Below the pieces are notes generated by a model, which made no database searches, had not been told where the DNA came from, and was given only the letters and a program-made list of their open reading frames with translations. A stretch of 64,000 bases of DNA from Dehalococcoidia bacterium (GTDB lineage Bacteria; Chloroflexota; Dehalococcoidia; GIF9; AB-539-J10), in contig PWUU01000110.1 in NCBI GenBank assembly GCA_003562475.1, forward strand, positions 54,413-118,412, written 5' to 3'. Both the position numbers and the translations under genes were made by a program. Shown in pieces: positions 7,912 through 16,434 of the stretch; position 1 is the stretch's first letter; every line of letters starts with the position of its first letter.

Positions 7912-9004
7912 GACCGTATTCCTCGAGTTTGCTGTTCAGGTCCGCGAGGCGCACGTCCAACAATTCGGCGAGACGGGCCTTTGACAGTTTGCCCTTGTGA
8001 TACGCCGTGAACGCAAGGCGGACATACCGCTCAGGGAAGTCAGGGGGCCGGGCCCATACGGCAGGCTGCGTAGAGCGGTCAAGGGCACGGAAAGCATCAC
8101 TGGCGAGAATGGACGTGCCCTCGTCCCGCCCGAGCTCCTTGAGGTTGATTAATCGATACACCATGGCCTGCGCGGAGACGTCGAACTCACGGGCCAGCTC
8201 AACCAGGTCCGCCATGACCAGACGGCCGTCACTCTTCCTGCGAGCGAGCGCCTTGCGAACAGCTTCCTCAGGCAGAAGCAACGCAGAGGCAAAGACATTG
8301 GCAAGCTCCTCTAACCGGTGTTCGGGAGGGTCATCGGGTTCAGGTGAATCTGTGGCAGTCTCCGACCAGGTCAGCAGGTGAAACAGTTCATGCGCGATGT
8401 TGAAGTTCCGTCTCCATGGAACTTCATCTGCATTAATCAGAATGGCGGGGCCGAAGGGGCCGCGGATGCTTGCTGCCGATCCTTTCCGCCCGAGGGACCG
8501 ATACCAGATCTTGACTCCATATCTGTCTTCGAGCACCCCAGCGAGCGCACGAGCCGGACGGCTCCCGAAATCGAACTCCTTCCTTGCCTGCTCGGCACGG
8601 GCACTGACCTGCTCATAGGTCAGGTCCGAAGGGTTCTCAAGCCACAGCGGCAACTGCGCCTCTGCGCACTGGCCACACAGTCGCTCAAGCAGCGCGTATC
8701 GCTCACAGTCGCGCAGGAATTCAGCCTCGCGAACTTCGCGGTTCTCCGCGGGAACCTCACGCCAGAGCACAATAGATCGCGGGACCGGGTCCTCGATCCT
8801 GAGCAACTCGCCGACTTCCACCCGGAGGGCCTTGGCAATATTCACAAGCTCCCATGCCTTCACCTCACGTTCGCCTTTCTCTATCTGGGAGACGACCTGA
8901 GGGGCCGGCAGAGATGCTTCCTTCGCAAGCTCCTGCTGGGTGAGGGAAAGAGTGGTGCGGGCGGCACGGATTCGCTTCCCAAGACGCTGACGGAGATCGT
9001 CCAC
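7868..9004 (-). CDS. Xre helix-turn-helix fused to ImmA/IrrE metallo-endopeptidase
   Basis: A 378-aa fusion. Residues 8-65 are an Xre helix-turn-helix (LTQQELAKEASLPAPQVVSQ). After a helical linker, HELFH at 205-209 is the zinc site, and EELANVFASALLLP follows at 232-245, an Asn taking the place of the more usual acidic residue. Regulator and protease are thus one chain, unlike the first locus where they are separate genes. Such HTH-COG2856 fusions are common in antitoxin-like or phage-related contexts. The start is GTG at 9004, with GAGGAGGTG six bases upstream. The PIN gene overlaps its end. A promoter and a palindromic operator candidate lie just upstream. Confidence 0.87.
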   Translation of the reverse strand: MDDLRQRLGKRIRAARTTLSLTQQELAKEASLPAPQVVSQIEKGEREVKAWELVNIAKALRVEVGELLRIEDPVPRSIVLWREVPAENREVREAEFLRDCERYALLERLCGQCAEAQLPLWLENPSDLTYEQVSARAEQARKEFDFGSRPARALAGVLEDRYGVKIWYRSLGRKGSAASIRGPFGPAILINADEVPWRRNFNIAHELFHLLTWSETATDSPEPDDPPEHRLEELANVFASALLLPEEAVRKALARRKSDGRLVMADLVELAREFDVSAQAMVYRLINLKELGRDEGTSILASDAFRALDRSTQPAVWARPPDFPERYVRLAFTAYHKGKLSKARLAELLDVRLADLNSKLEEYGLDETQDYTTELRTA

Positions 9005-9015
9005 GTCTCACCTCC

Positions 9016-9074
9016 TCATGATTTCATTCAATCATGACAACATCAGTATAGCCGACTCCCTTGCCGCAATTCAA
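9016..9074 (-). promoter_or_regulatory. promoter and operator candidate of the Xre-ImmA/IrrE fusion gene
   Basis: On the minus strand TTGAAT (9074-9069), 18 bases, TATACT (9050-9045). Between the -10 box and the ribosome site lies a perfect inverted repeat with arms TCATGATT and AATCATGA separated by six bases (9016-9037). This is a plausible autoregulatory operator. It differs in sequence from the operator at the first Xre locus. Confidence 0.65.
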
Positions 9075-9249
9075 TGTCTCCTTGAGCAGAAGCTATCCGA
9101 GTGTGACACAGTCGGGAGCATAAGGTTGCGTGCGTTCCTGGGGCGCGATCTTCATTTTCCTTCTCGTCGCACATACAGGCAGCATCAGGTCGTGTCCCGG
9201 GCGTACGTTTCGCCAACGCTCTTTTTCTTTGCGCAGGTCGGGATGCGTA

Positions 9250-9565
9250 AGGTGCCCCCGGAATTCGCGCCTTGCGCGCATGGTGTCCCCGAAATACCGG
9301 GATGGGTGGCGTCGGGCGGTCCGTCGTAGGGGTCGATTCCCGCACCGACCCGCGGGACGGGTGGCTTGGGTTGGTGTAGGGTGCCGGTTCCCACACCGGC
9401 CCGGCAGTGGTGGGGGGAGGGGTATAGGAAGGGGCGGGATACATCCCGCCCGCACACCGACACACTCGGTGGTCGACGCTATAAACCCCTTCCATCAATC
9501 ATTCCATCGTTCCTGTATGCACTGGTCATACGGTAATTAGTATGGTGTCTCCGAATTACCAAACA
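9250..9565. repeat. palindromic repeat cluster with IS-end-like motifs
   Basis: Holds GGTGCCCCCGGAATTC (about 9250) and GGTGTCCCCGAAATACC (about 9281), a GGGTCGATTCCCGCACCGACCC stem-loop near 9331-9352, a CCGGTTCCCACACCGG stem near 9382-9400, a palindrome GGGCGGGATACATCCCGCCC at 9432-9451, and a tail at 9517-9560 reading GTCATACGGTAATTAGTATG. The tail is the reverse complement of 23395-23440. Overall this is an inverted copy of the composite element found around rpoD. No gene is seen between 9075 and 9640. Confidence 0.8.
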
Positions 9566-9640
9566 CATCTCATCGCGGTATACTGACACTTTGCAATCTC
9601 AGTACCGAAGGGCATTGGATATTGTTTAAATGTGGATACG

Positions 9641-11941
9641 CTACGGGATCGTGTCAAAGCGAACGTAAAACTCCTTCGTGCCATCGGTAATTTTGAACGC
9701 CGGCTCAACTACCTTTGGAACGGGAACGTAAATCCGGTCTTTTGTCACTATGGTCGTTGTCGGAAACATCGCTCCGCCCGTCGTCTGTGTTTCCAGCGGT
9801 TCCTTGAGTTTAATGTCGTAGTAGAGATTCAGGTCGCCTGTGGCATTGGTGAAGACGTATATCACACGGTGAGAACCCCACATTAGCTTGGTCATGTGGG
9901 GCTGGCGCAGAAACTCACCCTCGCTCTTTGCCATCCGGTCAGACACCGCGAGAAACATCTGAAAGCCATTGAGTTTGGCGTAATTGGATGCTACGGTTAG
10001 CACTTTCATGGCGCTTGTTATCTCAGGACGCATAATGGGTGGACTGGCTTCAAATTCATTGACCTGCGAAGGCTCGTCGGATGGTCCGAAGACACTTGGC
10101 AGTTCTTCCTCAACACTGCCTACCTGTTCCTTGAGGACCTCCTGGCGTTGCCCTACGCCACGCCCACCGGATGATCTCAAAACCTGCTCAAGATCAGCCT
10201 TACCCGCGAGATAGTCCGCTAGAAGCAACTCAATCTCCCCGAAATCGGACAATTCGTACCGGAAAAGCTCCTCATTCTCCTTAAGGCGGCGGTACAAAGC
10301 ATCCCGGCCCTGTCTTGTAGAAGATGGAACGTGATCGCGTATTTGCAGATATACGTGCTCCCTAACGAAGTCTTTTACAAAGCCCGAGAAGACCTCGTGG
10401 GCTGCCTTGTATGATTCAACCACCATACGTGCAGCCGACATGTTGCGGTTGATCGCTATATGTAAGACGTCATCCTTCTTTTCGATGTACAGGTCTACAC
10501 CGTGGCTAATCTGCGCAAAGCCTACCTCAATGTCTGGCATAAAATAGTCATTAAGCAGGATGCCTCGCACCTGTACTAGAAACATCGCTTCATCCAGAGC
10601 AAGCTGAGCTGGAGGAATGGGATCGACGATGACCTTTTCAGGAGCCTCATCGATGCCTGATATTTCTCTGAGATAGCGTAGCTGAAGCTTACGCCTCGGG
10701 TTTACCTGACTGACGTGGAAAACGTTCGCTTGTTCGCTCGCGAAGCGCTGAAGGATAGTTGCGTCCTGCCCAGCATAGAAGAGCTTTGTCTTTGATGGTT
10801 CATAGCCTTTGACATCGCCCAGCGTTACCTCTTTACCGCGGGTGGGTAGAACTGTGATCTTAACATTTTTTGCCAGCGGGATTAGACCCTGAGAAAGAAT
10901 GTATTGCTGGAATTGCTGGTTCTGGTCAGCACTGTGTGTTTCAGCCATATCCCTCGATACTTCTGCCTCTATCATAGCCACAATATTGGCGACGTGTTGG
11001 ATGCTTTCGCGGCTCAGCGCTTCACGCCCAGCGGTAGGACAAAGAATGTCAAGGTTTACAAACCCTCCAAACGCGTAAAGGCCAGAGGCCGGAATCGGAG
11101 CAAGCCCGAACAGCTTGCGGAAGCCCATGGTCTGCCCGCCATTCTGAACGAAGAATGCCTCACCAGATAACGGATTGTTGTTAAGCGAAATACCCTCAAC
11201 ACGGGCAAGGACACGTGCCTGCGCATCTGTGAAAGTCCGAAGTGTAGCTGAAAACTGGTCACGCGACACGGATCTGCATGAGATTTCTTCGAAGCCTGCT
11301 GCCCTACTCCCGAGCGTTTCCTCAAACAGCTGCTGGCTGATAAGGCGCCCATTTACGTAAATGGGAACGGGGACAAACCGTACATAGTGACTGAGATATT
11401 CTGACGCAGAGGTTTCATCAATTGCAAAGGACGGATCTAGCTCGGCTCTGATTATCGTTCCAGGGCTACGGTCATCAGCCACGCGTTCAAGATCGATACA
11501 ATCTTGCGCAATACGTAAATCGGACCGCCTTACCGAGCTGACTAGTGTAACACTAGAGTCTATGTGGCGAGTTTCGACTTCAAGGGCAGTACAAACCCCA
11601 AAATTCGCCATAGCTCCGATGCCAAAGGTGCCGATGACTCCAGAGAGTTGAGCAAGTTCAGATTTCTTGCCGCTGGAACCTGCCTTCCAGAAGTTGTTCT
11701 TGAGCACGTCTTCAGTCATGCCGATGCCATCGTCTTGGACGGATAGCCGTTCCTTTTCAATTGTGATCTCTATCTTCCGGCCTGCTATCGAAAGCCCTGT
11801 TGCAGTGCATCGCATCAATATGGCATCATAAGCGTTCTGCACATTCTCACGGAGAAACGCCTTGGGCGAATCGTAGATTTCTTCCGAAAGAATTTTTAAA
11901 ATTCGCTCCGTTTCGACATCAAATGCAATGCGCTCTTTCAT
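9641..11941 (-). CDS. HSP90-like GHKL ATPase protein
   Basis: 766 aa. The first 200 residues form a Bergerat-fold ATPase of the HSP90 type: E32-x-x-x-N-A-Y-D-A (motif N), DDGIGM at 70-75 and GTFGIGAMANF at 104-114 (lid and glycine box). The remainder matches no HSP90 middle or C-terminal domain I can identify and is much more divergent. It lacks HtpG length conservation and is probably a specialised protein. The ATG overlaps the stop of the metallophosphoesterase gene (ATGA), so the two form a tight operon. The base composition is more AT-rich than in the housekeeping genes, which suggests transfer. An ATP-driven sensor or chaperone-like regulator of the partner nuclease/phosphatase is a reasonable guess, not shown. 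Confidence 0.85.
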   Translation of the reverse strand: MKERIAFDVETERILKILSEEIYDSPKAFLRENVQNAYDAILMRCTATGLSIAGRKIEITIEKERLSVQDDGIGMTEDVLKNNFWKAGSSGKKSELAQLSGVIGTFGIGAMANFGVCTALEVETRHIDSSVTLVSSVRRSDLRIAQDCIDLERVADDRSPGTIIRAELDPSFAIDETSASEYLSHYVRFVPVPIYVNGRLISQQLFEETLGSRAAGFEEISCRSVSRDQFSATLRTFTDAQARVLARVEGISLNNNPLSGEAFFVQNGGQTMGFRKLFGLAPIPASGLYAFGGFVNLDILCPTAGREALSRESIQHVANIVAMIEAEVSRDMAETHSADQNQQFQQYILSQGLIPLAKNVKITVLPTRGKEVTLGDVKGYEPSKTKLFYAGQDATILQRFASEQANVFHVSQVNPRRKLQLRYLREISGIDEAPEKVIVDPIPPAQLALDEAMFLVQVRGILLNDYFMPDIEVGFAQISHGVDLYIEKKDDVLHIAINRNMSAARMVVESYKAAHEVFSGFVKDFVREHVYLQIRDHVPSSTRQGRDALYRRLKENEELFRYELSDFGEIELLLADYLAGKADLEQVLRSSGGRGVGQRQEVLKEQVGSVEEELPSVFGPSDEPSQVNEFEASPPIMRPEITSAMKVLTVASNYAKLNGFQMFLAVSDRMAKSEGEFLRQPHMTKLMWGSHRVIYVFTNATGDLNLYYDIKLKEPLETQTTGGAMFPTTTIVTKDRIYVPVPKVVEPAFKITDGTKEFYVRFDTIP

Positions 11942-13386
11942 TTAGTCAGCCTCGCGAAGCATTTTTTTCGCATCTCAATGACAGAAAGATCGGAGGACTC
12001 TGCAATTAGCGGAATCCTCAACACCTCCCTCAGCCGGTCATGCCTCCCCTCTGCCCAGAGCGCATCCATAACGTGAATTGCCTCATCATTGCTTGTCGGA
12101 GGATCAAAATTAACAATTAAAGCACATGTGTCCTTTAGCCTCATAAGACAATCAAGGAGGAGCGGTCTTGCAAGGGCATCGGACGGCGCAACAGGGATAA
12201 GGAGATCGGCAGCCTTGCGATAGTTACCCGAATCGTGGCAGCGCTGAGCCTCAATCAGCGCTGCCGTATTAGCATTGAAGTAGTACTGCGGTTCGGGCGG
12301 TGGATCAAACTCGAAATCGTAGTAAGTGCTGTTGTTTGGAGGAAGCGCGCACTGGCCCCAGATAGGAAGATTGAGGTTGTCGTTCTTCATTTCTCGGACA
12401 TAAAGACGGCCGGTCCTGTTCTCAGTATTGAGTTCGACGACATTGTAAGCACGGCGATGCTGGAACGATATGCCTTTTCCTAGTGTTCCCGCGCTGATGA
12501 CTTTGATCTTTCGGTCTATTCCATGCCGGAACCTTGTATCGAGAAATTGCGGCCGGTGCTGGTGACCGTGAAATCCCAGGCTGAATCCGCGATCTATCAT
12601 GTTTTGGAGAAAGTCAGGATCCATGAAGTCCGAATGCTCGGGTAGTCCTTCGGCACTGTGATGCCAGACAGCAATACGCAGCCGGTTCTGCAAGGAAGGA
12701 TCACGCATCCGTGTTCCTGCAGAAGCGATGCAGCCTGGATGGATTGCTCCCTGCTTGTTGAAAAGATCGTTGTTGTAGCAGCTTGAGAATCCCGCAATGG
12801 TCAGACCAAGTGCTGGAAAATCGAATATGTCGATCTGCTTTGCCGGGTCGAGATCGTAGGTACGTGTACCGTTGTAAAACTCAGTATAGAAATCAGCAAA
12901 GGCGGAAAGCCGCTGTGTGTAGAGGGTTTGATCAGTGATTTTGTAAAGCTCGAAATCGGACCATGACCAGCGGAAGCGCGAACCAGGTTGGAAAAGTTCA
13001 GAGACCAAATCCTTCTTACGATCCGGGAGGATGTCAACGCGGCAAAGACTCCTTGCGAAATGGTAAGCACTATTGTCGTGGTTGCCGGGCACGATAATCA
13101 CACGATTGCGGTCACCTCCCACAAAACGGTCCGTAAGCGCGGCCAGAAAATCGAACGCTTCATGATATTGCTCACGCAACCTTGCATCAGGATCCTGCGC
13201 ATCAGGCCTGATGCCTTGAATGATATCTCCGCTGATGATAATCAAGTCGGGTGAACGTACCGCCGGTGTTTCTTCAGCCGAGTAATGCCGCCTGTCGTTT
13301 TCAAGTGAGTCCAAGAGAACATCATTACGAACCGGATTGGCTGGATCGCGATGCAGGTCTGAAATATGGAGCACGCTTAGCTTCAT
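11938..13386 (-). CDS. calcineurin-like metallophosphoesterase with C-terminal helical extension
   Basis: 482 aa. All metal-binding motifs are present: D10-L-H12, G53-D54, GNHD at 101-104, a WHH near 250 and GFHGHQHRP near 287. This two-metal fold hydrolyses phosphodiesters or monoesters, as in Mre11/SbcD-type nucleases or cyclic nucleotide phosphodiesterases. From about residue 370 on the chain is an alpha-helical region (AALIEAQRCHDSGNYRKAADLL) with a TPR-like look. It is encoded first in a two-gene operon with an HSP90-like ATPase and sits in a defence-rich region. The substrate is unknown. GGGGA nine bases before the ATG serves as ribosome site. Confidence 0.88.
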   Translation of the reverse strand: MKLSVLHISDLHRDPANPVRNDVLLDSLENDRRHYSAEETPAVRSPDLIIISGDIIQGIRPDAQDPDARLREQYHEAFDFLAALTDRFVGGDRNRVIIVPGNHDNSAYHFARSLCRVDILPDRKKDLVSELFQPGSRFRWSWSDFELYKITDQTLYTQRLSAFADFYTEFYNGTRTYDLDPAKQIDIFDFPALGLTIAGFSSCYNNDLFNKQGAIHPGCIASAGTRMRDPSLQNRLRIAVWHHSAEGLPEHSDFMDPDFLQNMIDRGFSLGFHGHQHRPQFLDTRFRHGIDRKIKVISAGTLGKGISFQHRRAYNVVELNTENRTGRLYVREMKNDNLNLPIWGQCALPPNNSTYYDFEFDPPPEPQYYFNANTAALIEAQRCHDSGNYRKAADLLIPVAPSDALARPLLLDCLMRLKDTCALIVNFDPPTSNDEAIHVMDALWAEGRHDRLREVLRIPLIAESSDLSVIEMRKKCFARLTK

Positions 13387-13465
13387 TGATCGTCCCCTGT
13401 GTCATTAACCAGGATCTTTGACCCACCCGGGACAGGGAGACTTTACTCATCGTCAGGTCATGGCG

Positions 13466-13645
13466 TCAATTCCTCCTCTTGTGCGGTGACAGCCGCTCGC
13501 GGTAACTCGTGCCCTCGATAGTGATCTGGTAGCTGGCGTTGGCCAGCCGGTCGAGTGCGCTGTTGCCGAGGATGGCGTTGTCGAACAGGCCGAGCCATTC
13601 ATCCACGGCTCTGTTGCCTGTGATGACGAAGCTGAAGCGACGATG
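13466..13645 (-). pseudogene. IstB-like transposition helper (IS21 family), C-terminal fragment
   Basis: The last roughly 60 codons of an IstB-type ATP-binding protein: the frame reads FVITGNRAVDEWLGLFDN, then ILGNSALDRLANASYQI, then SYRERLSPHKRRN and a stop at 13466. These are hallmark C-terminal residues of IstB. The 5' part is missing; the homology ends near 13645 and abuts a piece of another transposase. The fragment is dead. Confidence 0.8.
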
Positions 13646-13662
13646 GCGGGCTGAGGCGAAGG

Positions 13663-13782
13663 GGGTATTCCCGGGATCGCCGTCCGGACCTGCCCCAGGC
13701 AGTTATTGGGCTGGCGGTGACCCGTGAGGGTATCCCGGTGCGCTGCTGGGTTTGGCCGGGCAACACCGCCGACATGAGTGTC
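13663..13782 (+). mobile_element. IS1634-type transposase fragment (IS4 superfamily)
   Basis: About 40 codons read GYSRDRRPDLPQAVIGLAV, then TREGIPVRCWVWPGNTADMSVV. This is the well-known core of IS1634-like DDE transposases. It begins next to the IstB fragment and stops exactly where the motif GTGTCCCGGAATTACC begins (13783). No catalytic-domain remainder is found in the window, so only a scrap remains. Confidence 0.8.
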
Positions 13783-13915
13783 GTGTCCCGGAATTACCGG
13801 AATTGACGGATGGATCATCGCATCCTTTCTGTATCCTCGGTTCATATGGCAATCAGTATGGTGTCCCCGTAATTCAGAACGTGAAAGCGAATCAAGCATG
13901 GTGTCTCCGGAATCC
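13783..13915. repeat. IS-end-like motifs in tandem
   Basis: Three related motifs lie within 130 bases: GTGTCCCGGAATTACC at 13783, GGTGTCCCCGTAATTC at about 13860 and GGTGTCTCCGGAATCCC at about 13900. The middle one is preceded by TTCATATGGCAATCAGTATG, like the element at 9528-9548. From 13916 to 14188 no further gene or repeat is recognised. Confidence 0.55.
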
Positions 13916-14188
13916 CGCAACCTTCAGCTAACCCAACGTGCAGCTCGTCGCCACTCCATGCATCGCACAACCCTCCTCAGTTCATAACAGTCGTCACAGA
14001 GATTCTGGTTCCTCTCTTGGTTAGAAGTAAGCTCTTGTGTACAGAACGGCCACAAGTCCCTCTTGAGGCCACGACCATGGCGACCACTCACAATACACCT
14101 CCTTCCACCTCAAGAACTGAACGTGTGGCGAAATAAGTGTGGCTTCACTGGAATTACGGACTACGCATCCACACGAGCGTGTCTGCCC

Positions 14189-16267
14189 TCACCCCCAGTC
14201 GTTCTCATCTTTAGGTCTCCACCCCTCGACATACCTCGTGACAAGGGTCTGCAGCTCATGGTCGTGTGCGAATGCACTTTCGGGTAGCCCGGCAATCCGG
14301 TTCTTCAATTCCTCTTCACTATCAAGTAGCATCACCAACGCGTCCCACGCGAGCCGTGGTGAGCGAGTGACCACACTACTCCCGAGGTGTTGGCTAACCA
14401 CTTCGCTTTGCGCACTGCGGAGTAGTGCCAGTGTGACCTCGGGTGTGTCAGGAATTATCAGCGGCGGCTCATCCCATTCGAGGGTCGACTTCGCACTCAG
14501 GAGCACCTTCAAGAGGTCACTCTCCCGCACCAATTCCTCAGCTGTCGCTGAACGAACCTCAGAACGCCAATGTCTCTCTAGCCTGCCCGCAGTTGCCTCG
14601 GATGCCAGACGATGACCTATGTGTTCGCGGTGACCCACCTGACTGATCAATTCGTACTTCGCCATAAATGAACACAGGTTGGGCAATATCAACTCCACCG
14701 CCGTCTCAACTTCATCTGAGTCACGCAAGGAGCGAAGAAGACGGTAAGTCACGCGACCAACCGCGATGTCACCACCCAGGTCAAACACTCCTCTCTTTCG
14801 TTTCGGAAGAACTGGAAGGAGATTCAGCAATACAGGCACACCTGCTAGGACATGCTCTCGTGAGAACTCCTTTTCATAGGCCTCCAATAGGGCAATAACA
14901 TTCGGAAGTCGATCCAAACCGATTCCTTTGAGAACAGCCTCAAACGCCATCTTGTCGTGCATGGAAGCCCATGCCTTCTCAGCGTCAAAGAAGGTTGACA
15001 GTCTGTTGCCTACAACACGTTCGAGGTACAGGCGCAAGACGTCCTCGTGAGCGACTCGTCGCTCGCGGAGCCAGCGATGCCTGAAGTCAGATCCATAGTA
15101 GGCTCCACCTACAAAGCGCTCAGCGGCGGGAAATAAACGCCGAATCAGTGAACTGACTATTTGTTCACGTTCGCCTGCGACCGTCAATAGCTCATTGATA
15201 CTCATCTGAAAAACCGCGTCTTCTGATTGCCTCGAGACCTCGGTGAGACTCTCAGTCATGCCGTGGATTCGACCGAATACGTCCGGCATAAATATACGAA
15301 CTGCTTCTAATGCAAGTACATCAGCTACTTCGACTTGCCCATTTAGCGACTGGACAGTTCCGCGCAACGAAGCCGAGTACCGACGGATATCGCGTATGCT
15401 GCGGATCAAAGGCCATACGATTTCCAGAAAGATATCGGTCCATTCCTTGCTGATACCGGTTACCCCAGTTCCCGATAATGCATCGTCAATGGAGCTGAGA
15501 ACCTCGGATTGCAAGGTTTCCGACGGCATCGCTGGAAGATCAAGAGTTAGAAAGAGTATCTTCTCCAGATAGTCTCTTCCTTGAATGCCTTCTCCTGCAA
15601 GTGCACTCTCTACGCGAACTCTGTCGAACGCCAACAAGTAGATTATGTTCGGAAAGCTTGCTGTAAGCCGTACAAGTCTGAATGTGTCCTTGATTTCCGA
15701 AGTAGACAATCGGTCAATATCATCAAGTATCACCACCAACGGCTGATCGAGAGACTCCAAGGCTTCTTTGACCTTCTCGCGCCGCCGGAGGACGCCACCG
15801 ATTTCTTTTGCCGACATCTTCCTCTGAATCTGCACCACGCCCAAAGTACAGCCAATGAAGTGGCCAACAGCCGGAAGCCGGGAGAAGGCGGATAGTGCTT
15901 CGCCATACTCCTCCACACCCGAAGCGATGTCGCGCAGTGTCGGCCGCAGCTTAAATTGACCCGCTAGCTCGAGGAGGAATAACTGGACCAGATGCTCAGC
16001 TCCGCTGAACATCCACGGATTGAAATCCAAGACATCCAACCCCTGCGCTTTGAGGAAGCCGCGAGTGAGATTGACGAACGAGGTCTTTCCACAGCCCCAG
16101 GGACCAAGTACTCCAACTACAGCACCGCGCGAGGCATCCAGTGACAGGAGTTGTCCTGCAAATCCTTGTGCTAGTGATGCTCGTCCCAGAAGATCCTGGT
16201 CGGGATGTTCAATCGGATGATCACCCGATACTCTCTTGTGCTCACTGGACTCACTTATCACTGTCAC
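14189..16267 (-). CDS. KAP-family P-loop NTPase
   Basis: 692 aa. Walker A GPWGCGKTS at 55-63, followed by the KAP signature FNPWMFSGAEHL near 82-93, and Walker B VVILDDIDRL at 178-187. A hydrophobic patch near 134-146 (VGHFIGCTLGVVQ) could be the membrane insertion that KAP NTPases carry between Walker A and B, but it is short. The C-terminal 350 residues are helical and unrecognised. KAP NTPases occur in phage-defence gene sets. Here the gene follows hsdS by 167 bases on the same strand and may be co-expressed with the type I restriction operon. Its direct role is unknown. Confidence 0.88.
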   Translation of the reverse strand: MTVISESSEHKRVSGDHPIEHPDQDLLGRASLAQGFAGQLLSLDASRGAVVGVLGPWGCGKTSFVNLTRGFLKAQGLDVLDFNPWMFSGAEHLVQLFLLELAGQFKLRPTLRDIASGVEEYGEALSAFSRLPAVGHFIGCTLGVVQIQRKMSAKEIGGVLRRREKVKEALESLDQPLVVILDDIDRLSTSEIKDTFRLVRLTASFPNIIYLLAFDRVRVESALAGEGIQGRDYLEKILFLTLDLPAMPSETLQSEVLSSIDDALSGTGVTGISKEWTDIFLEIVWPLIRSIRDIRRYSASLRGTVQSLNGQVEVADVLALEAVRIFMPDVFGRIHGMTESLTEVSRQSEDAVFQMSINELLTVAGEREQIVSSLIRRLFPAAERFVGGAYYGSDFRHRWLRERRVAHEDVLRLYLERVVGNRLSTFFDAEKAWASMHDKMAFEAVLKGIGLDRLPNVIALLEAYEKEFSREHVLAGVPVLLNLLPVLPKRKRGVFDLGGDIAVGRVTYRLLRSLRDSDEVETAVELILPNLCSFMAKYELISQVGHREHIGHRLASEATAGRLERHWRSEVRSATAEELVRESDLLKVLLSAKSTLEWDEPPLIIPDTPEVTLALLRSAQSEVVSQHLGSSVVTRSPRLAWDALVMLLDSEEELKNRIAGLPESAFAHDHELQTLVTRYVEGWRPKDENDWG

Positions 16268-16434
16268 CTCCTAACCCCACATGACACTCAGACGTCCGAG
16301 AGACTCGTAACGCAGAGTGACCAACCGGCGAACGAAACCTCACAGAGTTCATCTAGCCACCGACAATCTAGTTAATCATTCTTGTACACAATAGCGTGTT
16401 GCTGGCGAACCAACTTCTGAAACGGATACCACTC

